Shown: one piece after another, positions 1 through 38,880 of the stretch
Numbering within the stretch: the stretch's first letter is position 1
Layout of the letters: every line of letters starts with the position of its first letter
Assembly: GCA_022702705.1 (NCBI GenBank)
Contig: CM040433.1
Location: 20,468,682 to 20,532,681 of the forward strand
Origin: Papilionanthe hookeriana x Papilionanthe teres
Taxonomy: Eukaryota; Streptophyta; Magnoliopsida; Asparagales; Orchidaceae
DNA length: 64,000 nucleotides
Reading direction: 5' to 3'
The notes under the pieces: model-generated
Told to the model about the DNA's origin: nothing
Seen by the model: the letters and a program-made list of their open reading frames with translations, nothing else
Database searches by the model: none
Translations under genes and position numbers: made by a program

Positions 1-950
1 ATAGCTGATACTCCTATCCATTCTTCTCCTCTGGATCTTCACCATCTGCCTCCTTCACTGCACCCTGCTCAGTGAAATATATCACCATTCTATTTGGGCA
101 ATTTGATGCAATATGCTGAAAGTCGTGACATTTAAAGTATTCTCTAGTTGGGACGAATTTGAGAGTGTTGATAATCTCCACTATTTCTCCACTCTATTTG
201 AGTTTCTCCTCAAGTGACGACAACTTGGGGCTCCAATGGGTGTAGTCTTATTGCCTGATTTGATGGATGAACCCTATTTGAAGGGTGGTGTAGACTTGAT
301 GCTGCTATGTTGTCTCTCTACCTTCAGTGCTAGGGTCTGAACATTCTATAATGTCCAATAAGACTGCAACTGTACTATGTTGCCAATAGACAATCTCAAC
401 CCTCCAAGATATCTCGCTAATGTGTGCTCATCTGATTCCACCAACTCACATTTTAGCATAACTTGATCAAATTTAGTTTTGTGCTCCTCCACTAAAGAAT
501 CTCTCTAGCTTAGATAGTGTAGCTTTATGATATATCATCTCGGTAATGCAGGGGAAAGTATTTGTGCTTCATCTCTTATTTCATCTTGGACAAAATAGTG
601 ATTTTACTTTTTTCCTTCACGTTGGCTTAGGCGTTCGAAATTTTTTCACCACACAACATTCTTCCTGCGCTTGATGGCTACTAATTACCCTTTCTATCAA
701 GTTGAACGTCCTTATATTAAAAGACTTATTTCACTGTATGGTGCCAATAGATAAATTCATCCGGATCCATGCTACCGTCAAAATCTAATAATATACATTT
801 CCTTCAAGATTCCTTCTTCTTAAATATTCCATGCCAAATCATCAAGATATTGGTTCTTTATCGTTGGAAACTCTCGATGGAAGGGATTAATTTCCTTCTT
901 CTGATCTGGTGAGTCACCATTGCAATTATGAGTGACCTCATCAAATTAAA
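1..950 (-). pseudogene. Ty3/gypsy gag remnant (chromovirus-like)
   Basis: Read on the minus strand, this stretch is a decayed retrotransposon capsid gene cut by the window edge. Near 730-790 it reads DFDGSMDPDEFIYW followed by a degraded HTV..VF..K-like stretch, which fits the start of the gypsy gag core. Near 380-480 is a KFDQVMLKCEL...LARYLGGLR-like segment. Near 60-170 is a zinc-knuckle-like sequence (FKCHDFQHIASNCPNR) whose first cysteine has become tyrosine. Stops interrupt all frames, so it is not functional. I recognise it by pattern only. The lineage (Tekay-like chromovirus) is an inference from the spacing of these motifs. Confidence 0.6.
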
Positions 951-2185
951 TCTTCTCAAAGGAAAGAAGTCACTTTTACAGTTGGAGAATTTACAGTAGT
1001 ATACCCTTCATAGTAAGCTCTTAAATATATTTCGATAAATTTCTCATAGTGGCATTAAGTCTTTTTCTCTCTATTATAATTTTGATGAGTGTACGGTTGT
1101 AAATAAAAGATTGGTTGAAATTTAGAGTTTTTGCGGTAGGTGTTGGAGCAAATTTTTAGTTATGATAAGAATTTTTTTTTTGAATTTTGAATTGGAACAT
1201 GAAAGATAAAACCTAAACATCTATGATTTGATGGACTCGGACAACAGATGATATTATTCTTGTGAGCTTAGAACGTCTGAGAGAACACCAAAAGGCGTTA
1301 GAGAAGTTGTAGGATAGGTAACAGATGTGAGAGGATAGATGGCGGCCAGCAATCAACACGAAAAGTAATGGGACAATGAACCATTAATAGAAAAAGGACA
1401 GTTTCTTGTTGTAAATAGTAGATGGTAGCGTCGTCCACAGTTGTCAGCCAAACATGAAATCGATGAGGTGCAAATGGCAAGGATCCACTACCTATTCCTA
1501 GGCAAGCTACATACACCACGCAATAATAGGAAGACGGTACAACACTCTGATTAGTATAAATTTGATAAAAATCTTCCAAAATTTCTAAACTCCTAAAAAT
1601 GAAAAATCCAAATAACTCTCCTACAATTATTATAAAAGTCCCCTAATAGAAAATACCTAATTAACAAATAAGAAAATAAGAAAGAAATCAGAATAGGAAG
1701 GAAACAAAACAAATAAAAAAACAAGCAAAACGCAGATTTCCCCCTGCCGCAATAGCGGCTTCCTGTGATTCTGCGATTCCAAACCCGAAACCAACGCTCT
1801 GCATCAAATCCGCAACGAGCCAAAATGTGAAGTGACAGTAGAACTTCAGGGGTAGAAGGTGCTATTTTTTACCTACCAAAGTGTTAAAATATTTTGACAT
1901 ATCCATCCTTCATGAACTAATAATAAGAAGGAAAATATTAATTTTGCTTTGATGTTTAAAGGAAGTTTACATTACCTACTAACGATAACCACGCAAGCTA
2001 AAATGTTGAATAAATTTAATTGTGATGAACACGCACACATACAGAGAGATGGCTAATAAGCCACAATAGAACAAACCATGCTGATTCATCTTCTCAACCA
2101 TAATATTGATCAAGTTCTGTTGTTTCGAAACAGTCTACAATGAATGTTGTCTTTTGCATGAATATTTTCCCTAAGAAATCAAAGG

Positions 2186-2217
<32 letters not shown>

Positions 2218-2362
2218 ACATATGCTGTGTGCCAATAGCAACATTTTTTAAAGCAAAAGACGAATCACCAAGATAAGAGCATAATTGATGAGCCTTCTCT
2301 CTCTCACTCACTCTCTCTCTTTCTGAGCTAATTTGAATGAAAGTTAAAGACAAAAATAATTA
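951..2362. other. region downstream of COG7, no gene seen
   Basis: AT-rich sequence between the gag remnant and the COG7 stop codon. The COG7 3' UTR must lie in the right-hand part. I could not choose a poly(A) site with confidence. Short open frames here lack recognisable domains and codon structure. Confidence 0.5.
2193..2217. repeat. (AG)n microsatellite
   Basis: About 12 uninterrupted AG units. They lie roughly 150 bases past the COG7 stop codon, so they probably fall in its 3' UTR or just beyond. A second, interrupted CT-rich run lies at about 2297-2322. Confidence 0.9.
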
Positions 2363-27694
<25,332 letters not shown>

Positions 27695-29203
27695 TGTAGA
27701 TTTGTGCTTTGCACTTCCAGGATTCGGGGCTTGGAGTTCACTGCATCAACTTCTTATCACATTTCCAACAATTATGCATTATGCGCATGTAGTTATATTT
27801 TTTAAGTAATTTAAATATAAAATAAATAAATACAACATCTGAAAATAATTTAATATATAATTTATGTGGCTCTTCTATAGTTTATGATATTTACTTCATA
27901 AAAATTAGGACTTTATATTCATATTGCAAGAGTTTGAGCTAATTATCTCTTATTTTGCACAGTTATTTCTGAAATAATTTTTTAGAGTTACCGTCTAAAA
28001 TTGTGAGTTCGAATCACGCATATTATCTTTTGGGCTCAATTTTTTCGAAAAAAACATTACCCTTATTTTTATTTGATTAAAAATTTTATAAAAAATAAGT
28101 TATTATATGAAAGTGGCCCAACTAGATTAATTCAACAACCACTCTTCTTTTTGAAATTTATACCCCTTGAAGTCAAGTTTGAAGCCATAGATGTCCTTCC
28201 CAATGTTAATAGAAAAGGCTAATTATTTTTTTAGTTTAGTCACAAGACATTTATCATATCTTTTAATAATAATAATTTTTTATGGTCATCTTTAATCATA
28301 TAAAAAAATCAAACAAGAGCTTAAAGACCAAATTAAAACTATAGCTTCAAAAATGATCTATGATAAGAATCAACAGTAACCTCAATGATCTGTAGAAAAG
28401 TCTAGCAGAGATCCAATTAGAGAACCCAATCTAGAGAAATATATATGAACATGGAGAATTAGAATTTTGTGATTACTCGAGAGCTTTCTTAGGACTGACT
28501 TGATAGAATGATCCAAGGTGTCCTAGATCAGATTTCAAGAACTACAATAAGAATCTTACTACAAGAGTGGTCAATTAACTCAACCCATAGAAAGAGAAAG
28601 AGTATTGTCATCTTAGATGAAACTTAATAATCAAAAAATTGTAAAATAAGTGTTGAGTCCAAAACCTCGTCAACTATATAGGTTAGATGAAAGAAAAAGA
28701 CCACTATTGCCAAATCCATTATCTAAATGGATCCGGAGACCATCGACTAAATTCTAGATTTTTCACTAGGAAGTCTACTTGGGTTGGACTAATTAAGCCA
28801 ACCACATTGCATACCTTGATTAGGCTATCACACAATAGGATATAAATGATGCATTAATATGTTAGTTAGTGTCTATGGACTTTAAAAGATTCATATCTTT
28901 CCCAAAAATTTATTTATAACACCATTCAAAATCTTTCAAAATCATTAAAACACATAAAGTTTATTTTAAATGCATCAAAGGCGAAGCAAGTTTTTGGCAT
29001 CATTTCTGATATAACAAGTGTAGGGTGTCCATCTGCACAGCTCAGGATGGTTACGACCTGTCTGTAGCATCTAGTAGCTCAAGAAACCCGCCTGGGATGT
29101 TTTGGCACGTGTTTGGGGCAAGTAGCTATGTTTGTTAGTGATTCAGCCCTACCCTGGAAAATACCTCTGGGAGGACCATCCAGGATGTGAGACGTGTTTG
29201 GTG
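27695..29203. other. COG7 upstream region and intergenic DNA
   Basis: The COG7 promoter must lie in the first few hundred bases after 27694. An AT-rich stretch near 27795-27815 could serve as a TATA region, but I cannot fix a start site. The rest to 29203 is AT-rich. From about 28980 it becomes GC-richer and resembles the older repeat that the two Athila elements entered. Confidence 0.45.
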
Positions 29204-29208
29204 ACTAA

Positions 29209-31091
29209 TGATCGCGACTTTATGGGGTGATAAAAATGAGTGCAATTGATTAATAATAAAGTCATTTATATCAACGCAAGTATTCGCATCGCTCAAGTAA
29301 TATAGGGCTCTAGTGGAGTCCTGGTTATCGATCCCACAGGGAAGCGAGATAAAAGTTCCTTAGTCAAATTCTAATCTACTACATTTACTCCTTAGTTTGG
29401 AATGTCGATTAAAATGATGTTTTATCTAGCAACTACTCCTAAATGCAAGTGTTAAATGTAAAGATAGTAACTATAACTAAATGCAAATATTAATTCTAAA
29501 GATAACCCTTTTTGGATGAATTGGTTTGGAGAATTTTGAGATACTAAAAACTACTATTCTTATGTAATGAAATGGATAATGTATAGGAATGAAATGCATT
29601 AAATATTGTATGTGCTAAATAGAAGCAATCCTATTCTTTACCCTTTGGTCCAGGCATAAAGAACATTGACTAATCCTATGCTTGTTTACTGAATCCGTGG
29701 CCAGGCTGGGAGGATAGCGGCTCTCACTTCGGAGCTCCCACGTTCACCTTGCCTAAGGGTTAACATCTCCGCTTCAGTACTCAAACAATAGGATCGAATT
29801 GGGGATTTTAGTCTGTCACTCTAAAACCTCCACTTGTACGTCCAATGATTATATTTCCCTATTTATTTGCATTCAATCCCCATGAACTTCACCATCCATG
29901 AAATTTGAATGTGGTTCGTACTTAGTTGTAGAAAACATAACCCTCTCGGATCGTATGTTTTCACAATGAATTTTGAGATTACAACAGGCCTTAATTGCAA
30001 TGTAAATGAAGTGCAAGTAAAAACCATCACATTTATATATAAAACTTCTTCTAGCATGTATCTCACCATCCTACACAAGAATTCTACTCATTACAAAAGA
30101 AAAGTAAAAGGAAAAGAATGGCATAATCTTCTCATGCAATTATTTCCAAAGAAGAAGAAAAATTAAGAGATATACATCACAAAGCACGAAGAAAACACAA
30201 CAGAAACTTCATTTAACCAAAGCAAATCCACTAGGTAAGTGTTTACAAAATCATAAGATAATGAAGAACTGTACTTAGTTTTTTCCCTTTGAAAGAAAGA
30301 TGAAGATCTCTCCCACAAAGTCTCCCGTTGATCCATGCAATGCTAGTGCAATCCCTTATAAATTCTCTCAAAATCTCCTCTCCAATCTCTCGAAAAGGTT
30401 AGAAATCTACATTTCTACTCCTAATCTAAGAACCCTAAAATTTCTCCAAGTTTTTCCTAACATTTCTCCTTTCTTTTCTAACCTAAAATCCATTCTTTTA
30501 AACTGTAGGGACGAAGTTTGAAGAGTTGCCACAAGAAACCTTTCAAAAAGCGACCAAATACGTTGAATTTCGGCCCATAACCGCCAAAAGTCGGTCCACA
30601 GTCGTCTGCGGGATCGAGGGTGCCGTCAGCGAGCTTTTCTATCATTTTCTCGGTCTTCTTGGGAAAATCTCGCCGTCGGCGAGCTCGAGGGTGTTTTCGG
30701 CGAGATTTCTACGCAGCTCCACCGTTTCGCTTCGTTTGGCTTCGTTTTAGCTCTAATTCTCCTCGTTTTAGTTGTGTTGTGTTCCTAACAGATAGCCCTA
30801 TAAAATAAGCATAAAAACAACCTTTCTTTAAAGTGTAATCTCATTCAAAAATTATGCAAGAAGTGTAAAAGAGATTGAGCATAGAAAGACTTATCGAAAT
30901 GTGTCAAGCTAAAATTTGCTTTCTTGCTTGTTTTTGCTCCAAATTACACCGTTTTTGTTTCTCTTTGCTCCAATCACCATTTATTGTACCTAAAACCAAA
31001 AAATATACAAAATACCTTTCTTTTAAAGTATAATATCACCAAAAATGATTAAAATCATATAGCAAAAATCGTGTATATTTTTGGTGTATTA
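29209..31091 (-). repeat. 3' LTR of element 2
   Basis: Starts TGATCGCGACTTTATG on the plus strand and ends GGTGTATTA, where the canonical CA has decayed. It carries a GC-rich palindrome CTCGCCGTCGGCGAG (30669-30683) in the region expected to be U3. A purine tract (minus strand AAGTTTGGGGGATTT) abuts it at about 31092-31106. Confidence 0.9.
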
Positions 31092-32044
31092 AAATCCCCC
31101 AAACTTAACTGTTACTTGTCCTCAAGTAACACTATAACTTTAAAAACGAAATATATTGACTTATGGTTGTGGGTTTCAATATAGTTTCCTATAATTTCAT
31201 CTCAAAATTGTTATAGTATAACATAAGAGAAATTCTAGCAAATCAACCTAGGACTAGAGTGTAAGAATATCTCATATTCAACTTAGGAATCTTGATTTTT
31301 TTATTTACTTCAAAAGTTATTGAAAATTGTCAAACTAAAGATTCATAGAAAGTATAAAAATGGAATTTAAGCACCTTATCTATACCAATTTAACCAATAC
31401 CTTTTGAAATAAGAATAAGCTTAGTATTATTTTTAAGTCTTTTCATTTAAAAAGATTCAAGTGAAACCAATTTTTGATTAGGCTTCTCCACAAGCTTCTC
31501 CTCACTTATTTTCTCTTCTTCTTTTTTTTTTCTTTCGGGATCATTTTTAATCCCCTTTTTTCTCTCTTTTTTTTATGTGAGGATTACTACATCTGGATAG
31601 ACCTTTAATAATTTTGAATTTCACTATCCTCTCTCTAAAATCCAAAACTCAAAACTTTCCCTCACTTTTATAAGTGTAAGTACAAGTTTGAAAAAGGTTT
31701 TCAATAAAGGCTCAATTCTCATTAAGTATAAATCTAAGAATTTTAGCTTTTCAAATATTTAACTCCTTTCTACCATAAATAGAAAAATCATTTTTCCAAT
31801 GTTTTCTACAAAATATCTTAACTCTAGAACAGTTTCTTCGCTAAGGATTTCAAGTAGATTATTTTTCTAACATTCCTAAAATTAAAATTATAGTAACCTA
31901 AAGGTAACACCACATACCACAGGTCATTTTAAAAGTGATATCAAATTAAATATAGGCTACTGAGGACAAATAGAGTTAAATTTTAAATTTATTTTCTTCC
32001 CCCCAAACTTGAATTTTAAAATATTTTACAAGAATTCCATAAAA

Positions 32045-35000
32045 TGTATGTTGACCTCATTTTTTGTGAGTTCTTTTCTTTCCTCTTAGTGCTTAGGATC
32101 TAGCCATAGGACTTCTCCTTGACTATCCTAGAAGACTAGAGATGGAACCCACCTTTTAGAAATTCAAACCAAATCTTGACTCTCTTTGAAATCCTACATG
32201 GATGGTCATCAACCTCCATATCACTTGGAAGGTTGGACCAATATGCAGGAAGACAATGATGAATTCCTATAGGATGGTCAAACCTTAGGACTATCCTGGA
32301 TGGCTTGGTCTTGGTGAGGTCTGGTTTGCACACACTGCCCTCCTACACCGATCCTAAACCCTAAACCATCCCTACCCAATCTTGACTCCTGGTTCATTGG
32401 AGCACTCATGTGGATAAATCCAAACCCCTAGCTCCTTGGCTAAGAGGGTTAGGAACAACATATGAGATGTTCAAAATGAGCACCTTCTTGGTCCATGGAT
32501 CACTCCAAGCTTTTCCACACTATTTAACCAACCCAAATTCCATTTTTGCCAAAATTCCTGGTTTTGACATTGGGTCCTCAAGCCTACCTGAAATTACCTA
32601 AATTACCCCTACAACTACAAAACTCTCCAAAATTTCCCAAAAATTAACCAAAATTCTAAAAAATCCTAAAAATCATTTTAAAACAGTTCACACCTCTTAA
32701 ATCCACCAAAATACCCCAATACCCTCTAAATAATATCCAAATACCCTAAATACCCCTTTTAGCCCAAAAATCCAAAAATTCCCAGAAAATTCCAAAAATC
32801 CCATATATTCCCAATTTCATTTTGTTGAACTACACCATAGGCCAATTTTTCCAATTTGACCTAATTTTATCAAAAGCCCCAATTTGACCCATTTTTAACC
32901 TAAATGGACCCAATGTCAAACCAAATCAACTCATTTGACCTCAAATTTGCCCAATTTCAATTCTAAACTTTAATTCAACATTCTCAATACCAATCTAAAC
33001 CAAATACAAGTCTAAATTGATTCATATTTGAGTTCAATTCCATTTGAAACCTAAATCCCCAATTTTGCCAATTTAATCCAAAACCCCCAATTAACCTAAT
33101 GTCAACTATTTCCCCCCAAATTTCAATCCTAAACCTTCCATGACACTCCAATGAAACCCATGCAACATTCAATTGTCCCAATTTGAGCCTAAGCCCAGCC
33201 TAAATCCATTTAAAAACCAAGGTTATCCCATTTTAACCTAAATTGAATTCATGCCCTAAATCTACCAAATTGATTGGCCTAATCCTAAAATTTCCTCCCA
33301 ATTGATGTTGGGAACTCTTCAATACATTCCGCTAGACAATTTGAAACTTCCAATTGGGTCAAAACCTCACCTTAACCCAACTTGGACCCAAGTTGATCCA
33401 ACCTTGCCTAAATTGGCCAAAATCCCAAAATCCACCTAAATTGACATATCAATTGAACTCAAAACCTTTCCATGTCTTCATGAAAGTTCTTCATGGCAAT
33501 CATTTACACAATGTTTCTTAAGACACTTGAAACCAAATCAAATCCAAACTCAAGTTAAACCAACCTAAGCCCAAGTAAGCCAAATTGAACCAATGACCTA
33601 ACCTAACCAAATTGAACCAAATGTGGCTAAACTAACTCTTCACAGCCACCATTTGAACCCTAGGAACTACCCTAGATCCACCTAGCCCAAGCTAAGTGAT
33701 CCATGGACCAAGAGTCCCCCATTTTAAGGTATCTCTTCCCTTAAGTGGATAAATCCTCTTTTGCCTTACTCCAAAACCTCCCCACAACTGTTAATCACCA
33801 TTAAACTTCTCCCTGACTCATCTGACCTCAGGGGCCAGCTCCCTTATCCTTATCGGCCGGCCTAGTCACTGGAGGGAGTCAAAATCGAGAGCCACCACCA
33901 AGTGAAACACACCCAAACTCCACCTATTGGACACATCAGCCAAAATTGTCACTGGAGCCCTTCTGCCCTCCACTTAGGCAACAGAATCCACCCACCAATT
34001 GATCCCCAACTCAGCCCTATGGCTCTGTCCATATAAGAACCCTCTTTCAGCCATGAAAAGGTGCTGAAATTTTCTCCAAAGAAATCCTTCCAAATTGCTC
34101 CCAGAGCTCCTCCCAACCAAAAGAAGCTCAACCCCATTGCATTCCTGCCCTAATTCCCACTGATTGAGCCCAATTTTTTAACTCAATCTCAGGCCAGAAA
34201 ATAGAACACTCACTAAATCTCTACATAAACCAAATTAACTTCTCCCACACCTTCACTAGAGGTAGAGAGGAAGTTCCCCAGTCAAAGCCCCCTCACCAGG
34301 CCACCCATTTGTTCTATCGGCCAGAGCTCGAAATCGGACTTGGACGAAGTCATACCTAGGCATTTCACCAGCGCTCGAGCCTCAATCCGTAGCCTCCTGG
34401 GACTCCAACGAACGTGCCGAGCACCTCTGATCGAAGCTTCACTTCTCAGAGCAAAGGTATTGAGCTCTTCTTCTTCCCGAGCTTTCATGGATTCTCCATA
34501 TTATTCTGCTTGATTTTAATGTGCTTTACCCATATAGATGTGTAAATCTAGGCTAGACGAGCATGAAGGAAGAAACCACACTTGATTTGTTCAAGTATCG
34601 AGCAAGATATTAGGGCTAGAAGGTGGACGATTCTTGGCTCGCACCAGTCGGGACGATGGTCAGGAACCGTTGGACGATGCGTGTATCGGATGGATGGCCA
34701 TGATAGCACCGGATGGAGGGATGGAACGTGAACCGCGGGCCGCGTGGCTGCCGAGTCAGATGGCGACGTCGAATCAGGAGGAGATGCGTGGAGCTTCGAT
34801 CCACCGTAGGATGTTGTGGCGCCGCGTTGGATAAGTAGGAAATTAGCTATTTTCTGAATTAATTAAATCCCTGAAACTTTAAAAATGCATAACTTTGCAT
34901 AGAAAAATCACAAAATTAAATAAAAATACCTTTTTGCTCAGTGAACAGAGGAGAATAATGTGGAAAAGAAATCAAGTCATTTGGTTGAGTATTTAATTTT

Positions 35001-38000
35001 TAATGATTTTAATACTGATTTGAGTATTTTAATTCTCCACTCACACACACAATTCACCATGGTATGAGACCATAGGGCTTTTGTAGCCTCTGATCTTAGG
35101 AACATTCATCGAATTTTCCAAGGCCAGAGGTTATGTCTATGGCAAGTTATCTATTTTCTAAGTTTTAAAGCCTGTTTTGGTGTTTTAATTGCAGTAATTA
35201 GTATAATGTTTGAAAAATTCCAGGAAAATTAGGATAGGTTCCCTATGACAAGAGGAACTTGGGATAATTATCTCATGAATTAAAACATTGTAAATAATCC
35301 TAATTGCTCACTTGACCCAAAATCAACATTGAATTAATTAAGGCAAATTAAAAATCAAAATAACTTGAAATCAATCCTCCATTGTCATACAGGATAATAA
35401 GAACCCCCATAAAAAGTTTGAAGTTAATTAAAAATGGTTTAACCCATTAAATGGATTTTTTAAGAAACATGGCCAAATTTAAACTTAAAAAATTCATAAA
35501 ACTTAAACTACATTTCAAAACCCCACCAAATTGATTTTGGAGACTCTCTGATATTAGAGGAGTCTATGAAAATTCAAATTGGATTTTTCCAAAAAACTTC
35601 ATTTTTAACCTAACTTTTAATATTTTAATAATTAAAAAATTATAAAAATCATAAAAACATTAAAATTCATAAAAATGTCATATTTGGTCCCCTAATCACT
35701 TAGAAACCAACCAAATATTTTTCCTAAGTCTCAAAATAAAGATATTGAATTTTAAAGGCTTAAGTCAATTTTTAAAATTAAAAATGGATTTTCCAACCTT
35801 TTCACTGAAATAATTCTAAAATTTCAAAGAAAAATCAGAAAAATATAAAAATTACTTCTCTAAGCTCCTTGGGATCAGAGAGATTTAAGAAAAATATAAA
35901 ACCCATTTTTTCACTTTAATTTTATTTTATAATTAATTAATAACCCAAAAATCAAAATAATTATAATAAATAAAAAATAATTTAAAAAATCATTAAAATT
36001 GGTCCAAGTGATCCTCTAGTCAATAGGAACCTCCCATAATTTTCCTAAGGACAAAAACTTCTTCTTGGTCATGTCATGAAATTTTCATTGAAAATCCTTA
36101 TTTCCCTTTAAAATTATTATATAAATTAAATTAAAATTAAAAAAATCACATTTTCTGCTCTAATGTCTTAATTGACATGTGGGTGAGGTGACATAAAAAT
36201 TTTAAGTTCATTTGAGCTTAATTTGATGAATTAATAGATGAATAACCTTAAGAGGACATTAAGGTAATTAAAATGTTTTAACCTTAATTAATCTTTAGGC
36301 TTAACCAAAGGGAAGGGTAAAATATTTAATCATAACTTTCCATTTGGATGATTGAAACACAGGGAATTTAAGTGGTAGAAACTCATTGAACGACCTTAAA
36401 AATTAAAGAAGAAACATTAATTAAACCACATGAAATTTGAAAGATTAATTAAAGCTTGAATGATTAATATTAAGGGATGTAATATAAGAGAATTCTAATT
36501 CTTTAAATTTAAATCCCTAATCAATAATTTGATCAAACATTATTTAAATATCAATTAAAGGAGCTCTAAAATGATAATTGAAACTAATGAAAGGAAGATA
36601 ATCTAAAAATTGCATAATTAAACTAAAACTTAAAACATTAAAACCAATTTGAAGTAAGAAAATCAAATTAAAAGAAACTTAAAATATCAAAACTAATATG
36701 AAATTGTTTAAAACTTAAATTAAAAATAAATTTAAAACATTAAAGTTAATCTAGAATAATTCATAAATTACAAGGTTATAATCAAAGAAAACTAAAACAG
36801 TTTAAAATATTCAAAATGAACCTAAAAAGTTAAGACTTTCTGAAATGACAAATTTAACTGAATTAAACAACTTGAACACTATTCCAAACTTAAAATAATT
36901 AATCAAAATTTTACAACTAAATTAAATCACTTTAAATTATCAATTCAAACTTTAAATTAAGAATGGTTGAATCTTTAATGAATTAATTTGCCCCTAAAGG
37001 CTTTCATTATCATAATTTTTAAATGAAGCGTTAAATGAAAATGTCACCTTACTCACAAGGATAATCAAACATCCTAATTCACTGAGCAAGAGTCAAAATT
37101 CAAACTAAACCTGGGTGACCGATTCATCACCACAATGAAACTAATTGAACTCAAAACAATCCCTAAAATGTTTAGGAAGATGTTCAGAATTAAGTTCCAA
37201 GCACTTCTCTAACTTGATGGGATGTTTTAAAAGAATAGTGAGACTTCATTGTTCTTTGGTGAAGAAAATCATCCTCAAACAAAAAACAAGAACCTAAACG
37301 TCATAGGAATTGACTAGCAATAGGATTGGGATTTTGGTAGTCAACCAGAACCTTCTCTTAGCTTTACCTAGGTATTTGCTGCAAATATATAAATGCTTTA
37401 ACATGTATTTTAAGTGCAGGTGAAAATGACGGGAGTGCCCACCAGGTACGCATTTAAATTTATTGTGATTTACTTTTAGGAATTTATTACATGTTTTTCT
37501 TTTCTGTACTTATAAATGCTTGAAAATGATCGAACCCAGCATGTTTAAACAACGCAAAATTTAATCACCAACAAAAATAAAACTACAATTACAACTAAAA
37601 TTAAAACATCTCGTTGGATGATCGAGAATCCCTCGGATGATGTAACCCACATGTTGCTAACGAGATTTCCCACGGTCTAAATGAAAGTGTGGAACTCATT
37701 CAGTTGAGTTTAGCAAATTCATTTGGACTAAGTGAATCCGATGAAAATAGTGGTGCCGGGATGACGGAACCGTGGGATCTTAATCGGTTCTGCTTAATCA
37801 ACTTTAAGATTTGTTTTAATTAAAATACTAAGCCATCTCAATTTTGAACCTTTCTAAAACAAAAAACTTCTCTCATCTCTTGATTGTCACCTTCTAAAAC
37901 TAAATATCTGCAACAACAAGGAGCTTGGAGCATAGTGGGCAGCACGACCATCTTCATCAGCAAAACTTGTGTCTACTTCAGCAAAACCTTTCTTAGAATT

Positions 38001-38880
38001 AAATAACCAAGACAAAGGACTTTAAGGTAGTTTGCCTAGTGCAACATAAATCATTAACTTTTCGTTAGAAATTTACATAATCAAGTTATGCAAATTAAGC
38101 CCTAACTGGTCTTAGGACTCCAAGGTAGTCGTTTGGTATGATATAAACTCTCACATCTTCGAGGTTATTTGTGTGATTATATCATACAAGTATAAGTCCT
38201 AATTAACTAAAATTGTCAGGATTACAACATTAAATAATTCTCTCAAATTGAAGCTAAACCATAGGATAGTTGGGAAGTCACCGAAGTTCACTTCAGGTCC
38301 GTGACATCCCCTACTTCTCTTCCTTTGGACACTTAAAAATAAACTGTTCCAAATTTGAGTTATTCCCTATTGAAATTTCAAAAATTCAATTCTTTGAAAA
38401 CCTTAAACTTTGAAATTCTTGAAAGCAAAACCATTGATCTTTATCGAGAGTTTTCTTGAGTGTCTTTAGATATTTAGGATGTAATTAACTATAGGGGCTT
38501 GCAATTATAGGGAACTTTAAGAACTCGGGTAATATAAACCCTGCTTAATTCCTTTATATTAAGCAAGGGAACTTGTCGGCTTATAAATTTGATTCGCAGA
38601 CCAAACGGGTGTCACAAATCTTCTAGTTTATTTAATCGAGTCCCATCATTAAACAGTGTGTATATTCTTTGGGATATATACACGGTTTGTGGTGTGGTGC
38701 TCGTTTATATAAACTATTTGGGATGTGAGATCAGTTTGATTTCATATCTTAAAATTTTCAAACTTAAAACTATTTTCAAAAAAAAAATCAAAATGCCACT
38801 TTCCAAATTATATATATATTTATTTAAATTAAATTTAAAATCTAAAATTCACCGACAACTTCTGCAGGTGATCCCTTTTT
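32045..38880 (+). mobile_element. nested long LTR-like unit, no coding capacity
   Basis: Interrupts the 3' non-coding part of element 2. On both sides element 2 sequence can be followed by comparison with element 1 (CCCCCCAAACTT at 31999, CTCAACCTAAAATATGCT at 38892). A second copy runs inverted from 61063. Shared blocks include ATTTCCCAC.GTCTAAATGAA, TCGAGAGTTTTCTT and CACAAATCTTCTAGTTTATT. The right end (GGTGATCCCTTTTTA) corresponds to GGCGACCCCTTTTCA in the other copy. TAAAA flanks both ends and may be the target duplication. At about 6.8 kb with no genes, it could be a solo LTR of a long-LTR gypsy family. Boundaries may be off by a few bases on the right and more on the left. Confidence 0.6.

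Noticed and set aside
1298..1823. Two short minus-strand ORFs of 76-93 codons
   Set aside because: They are hydrophobic low-complexity readings of AT-rich DNA without a family match or splice context.
27960..28030. GAGTTCGAATCACGC, like a tRNA B box
   Set aside because: No A box, cloverleaf or acceptor stem around it. At most it is a SINE trace.
29863..30166. Matching ORFs in both LTRs of element 2 (also 44002-44260)
   Set aside because: They are present on both strands at once and come from the repeated LTR sequence. No protein family is recognised.
34282..34834. GC-rich overlapping ORFs on both strands
   Set aside because: They lie inside the nested non-coding unit. High GC alone keeps frames open, and no domain is seen.
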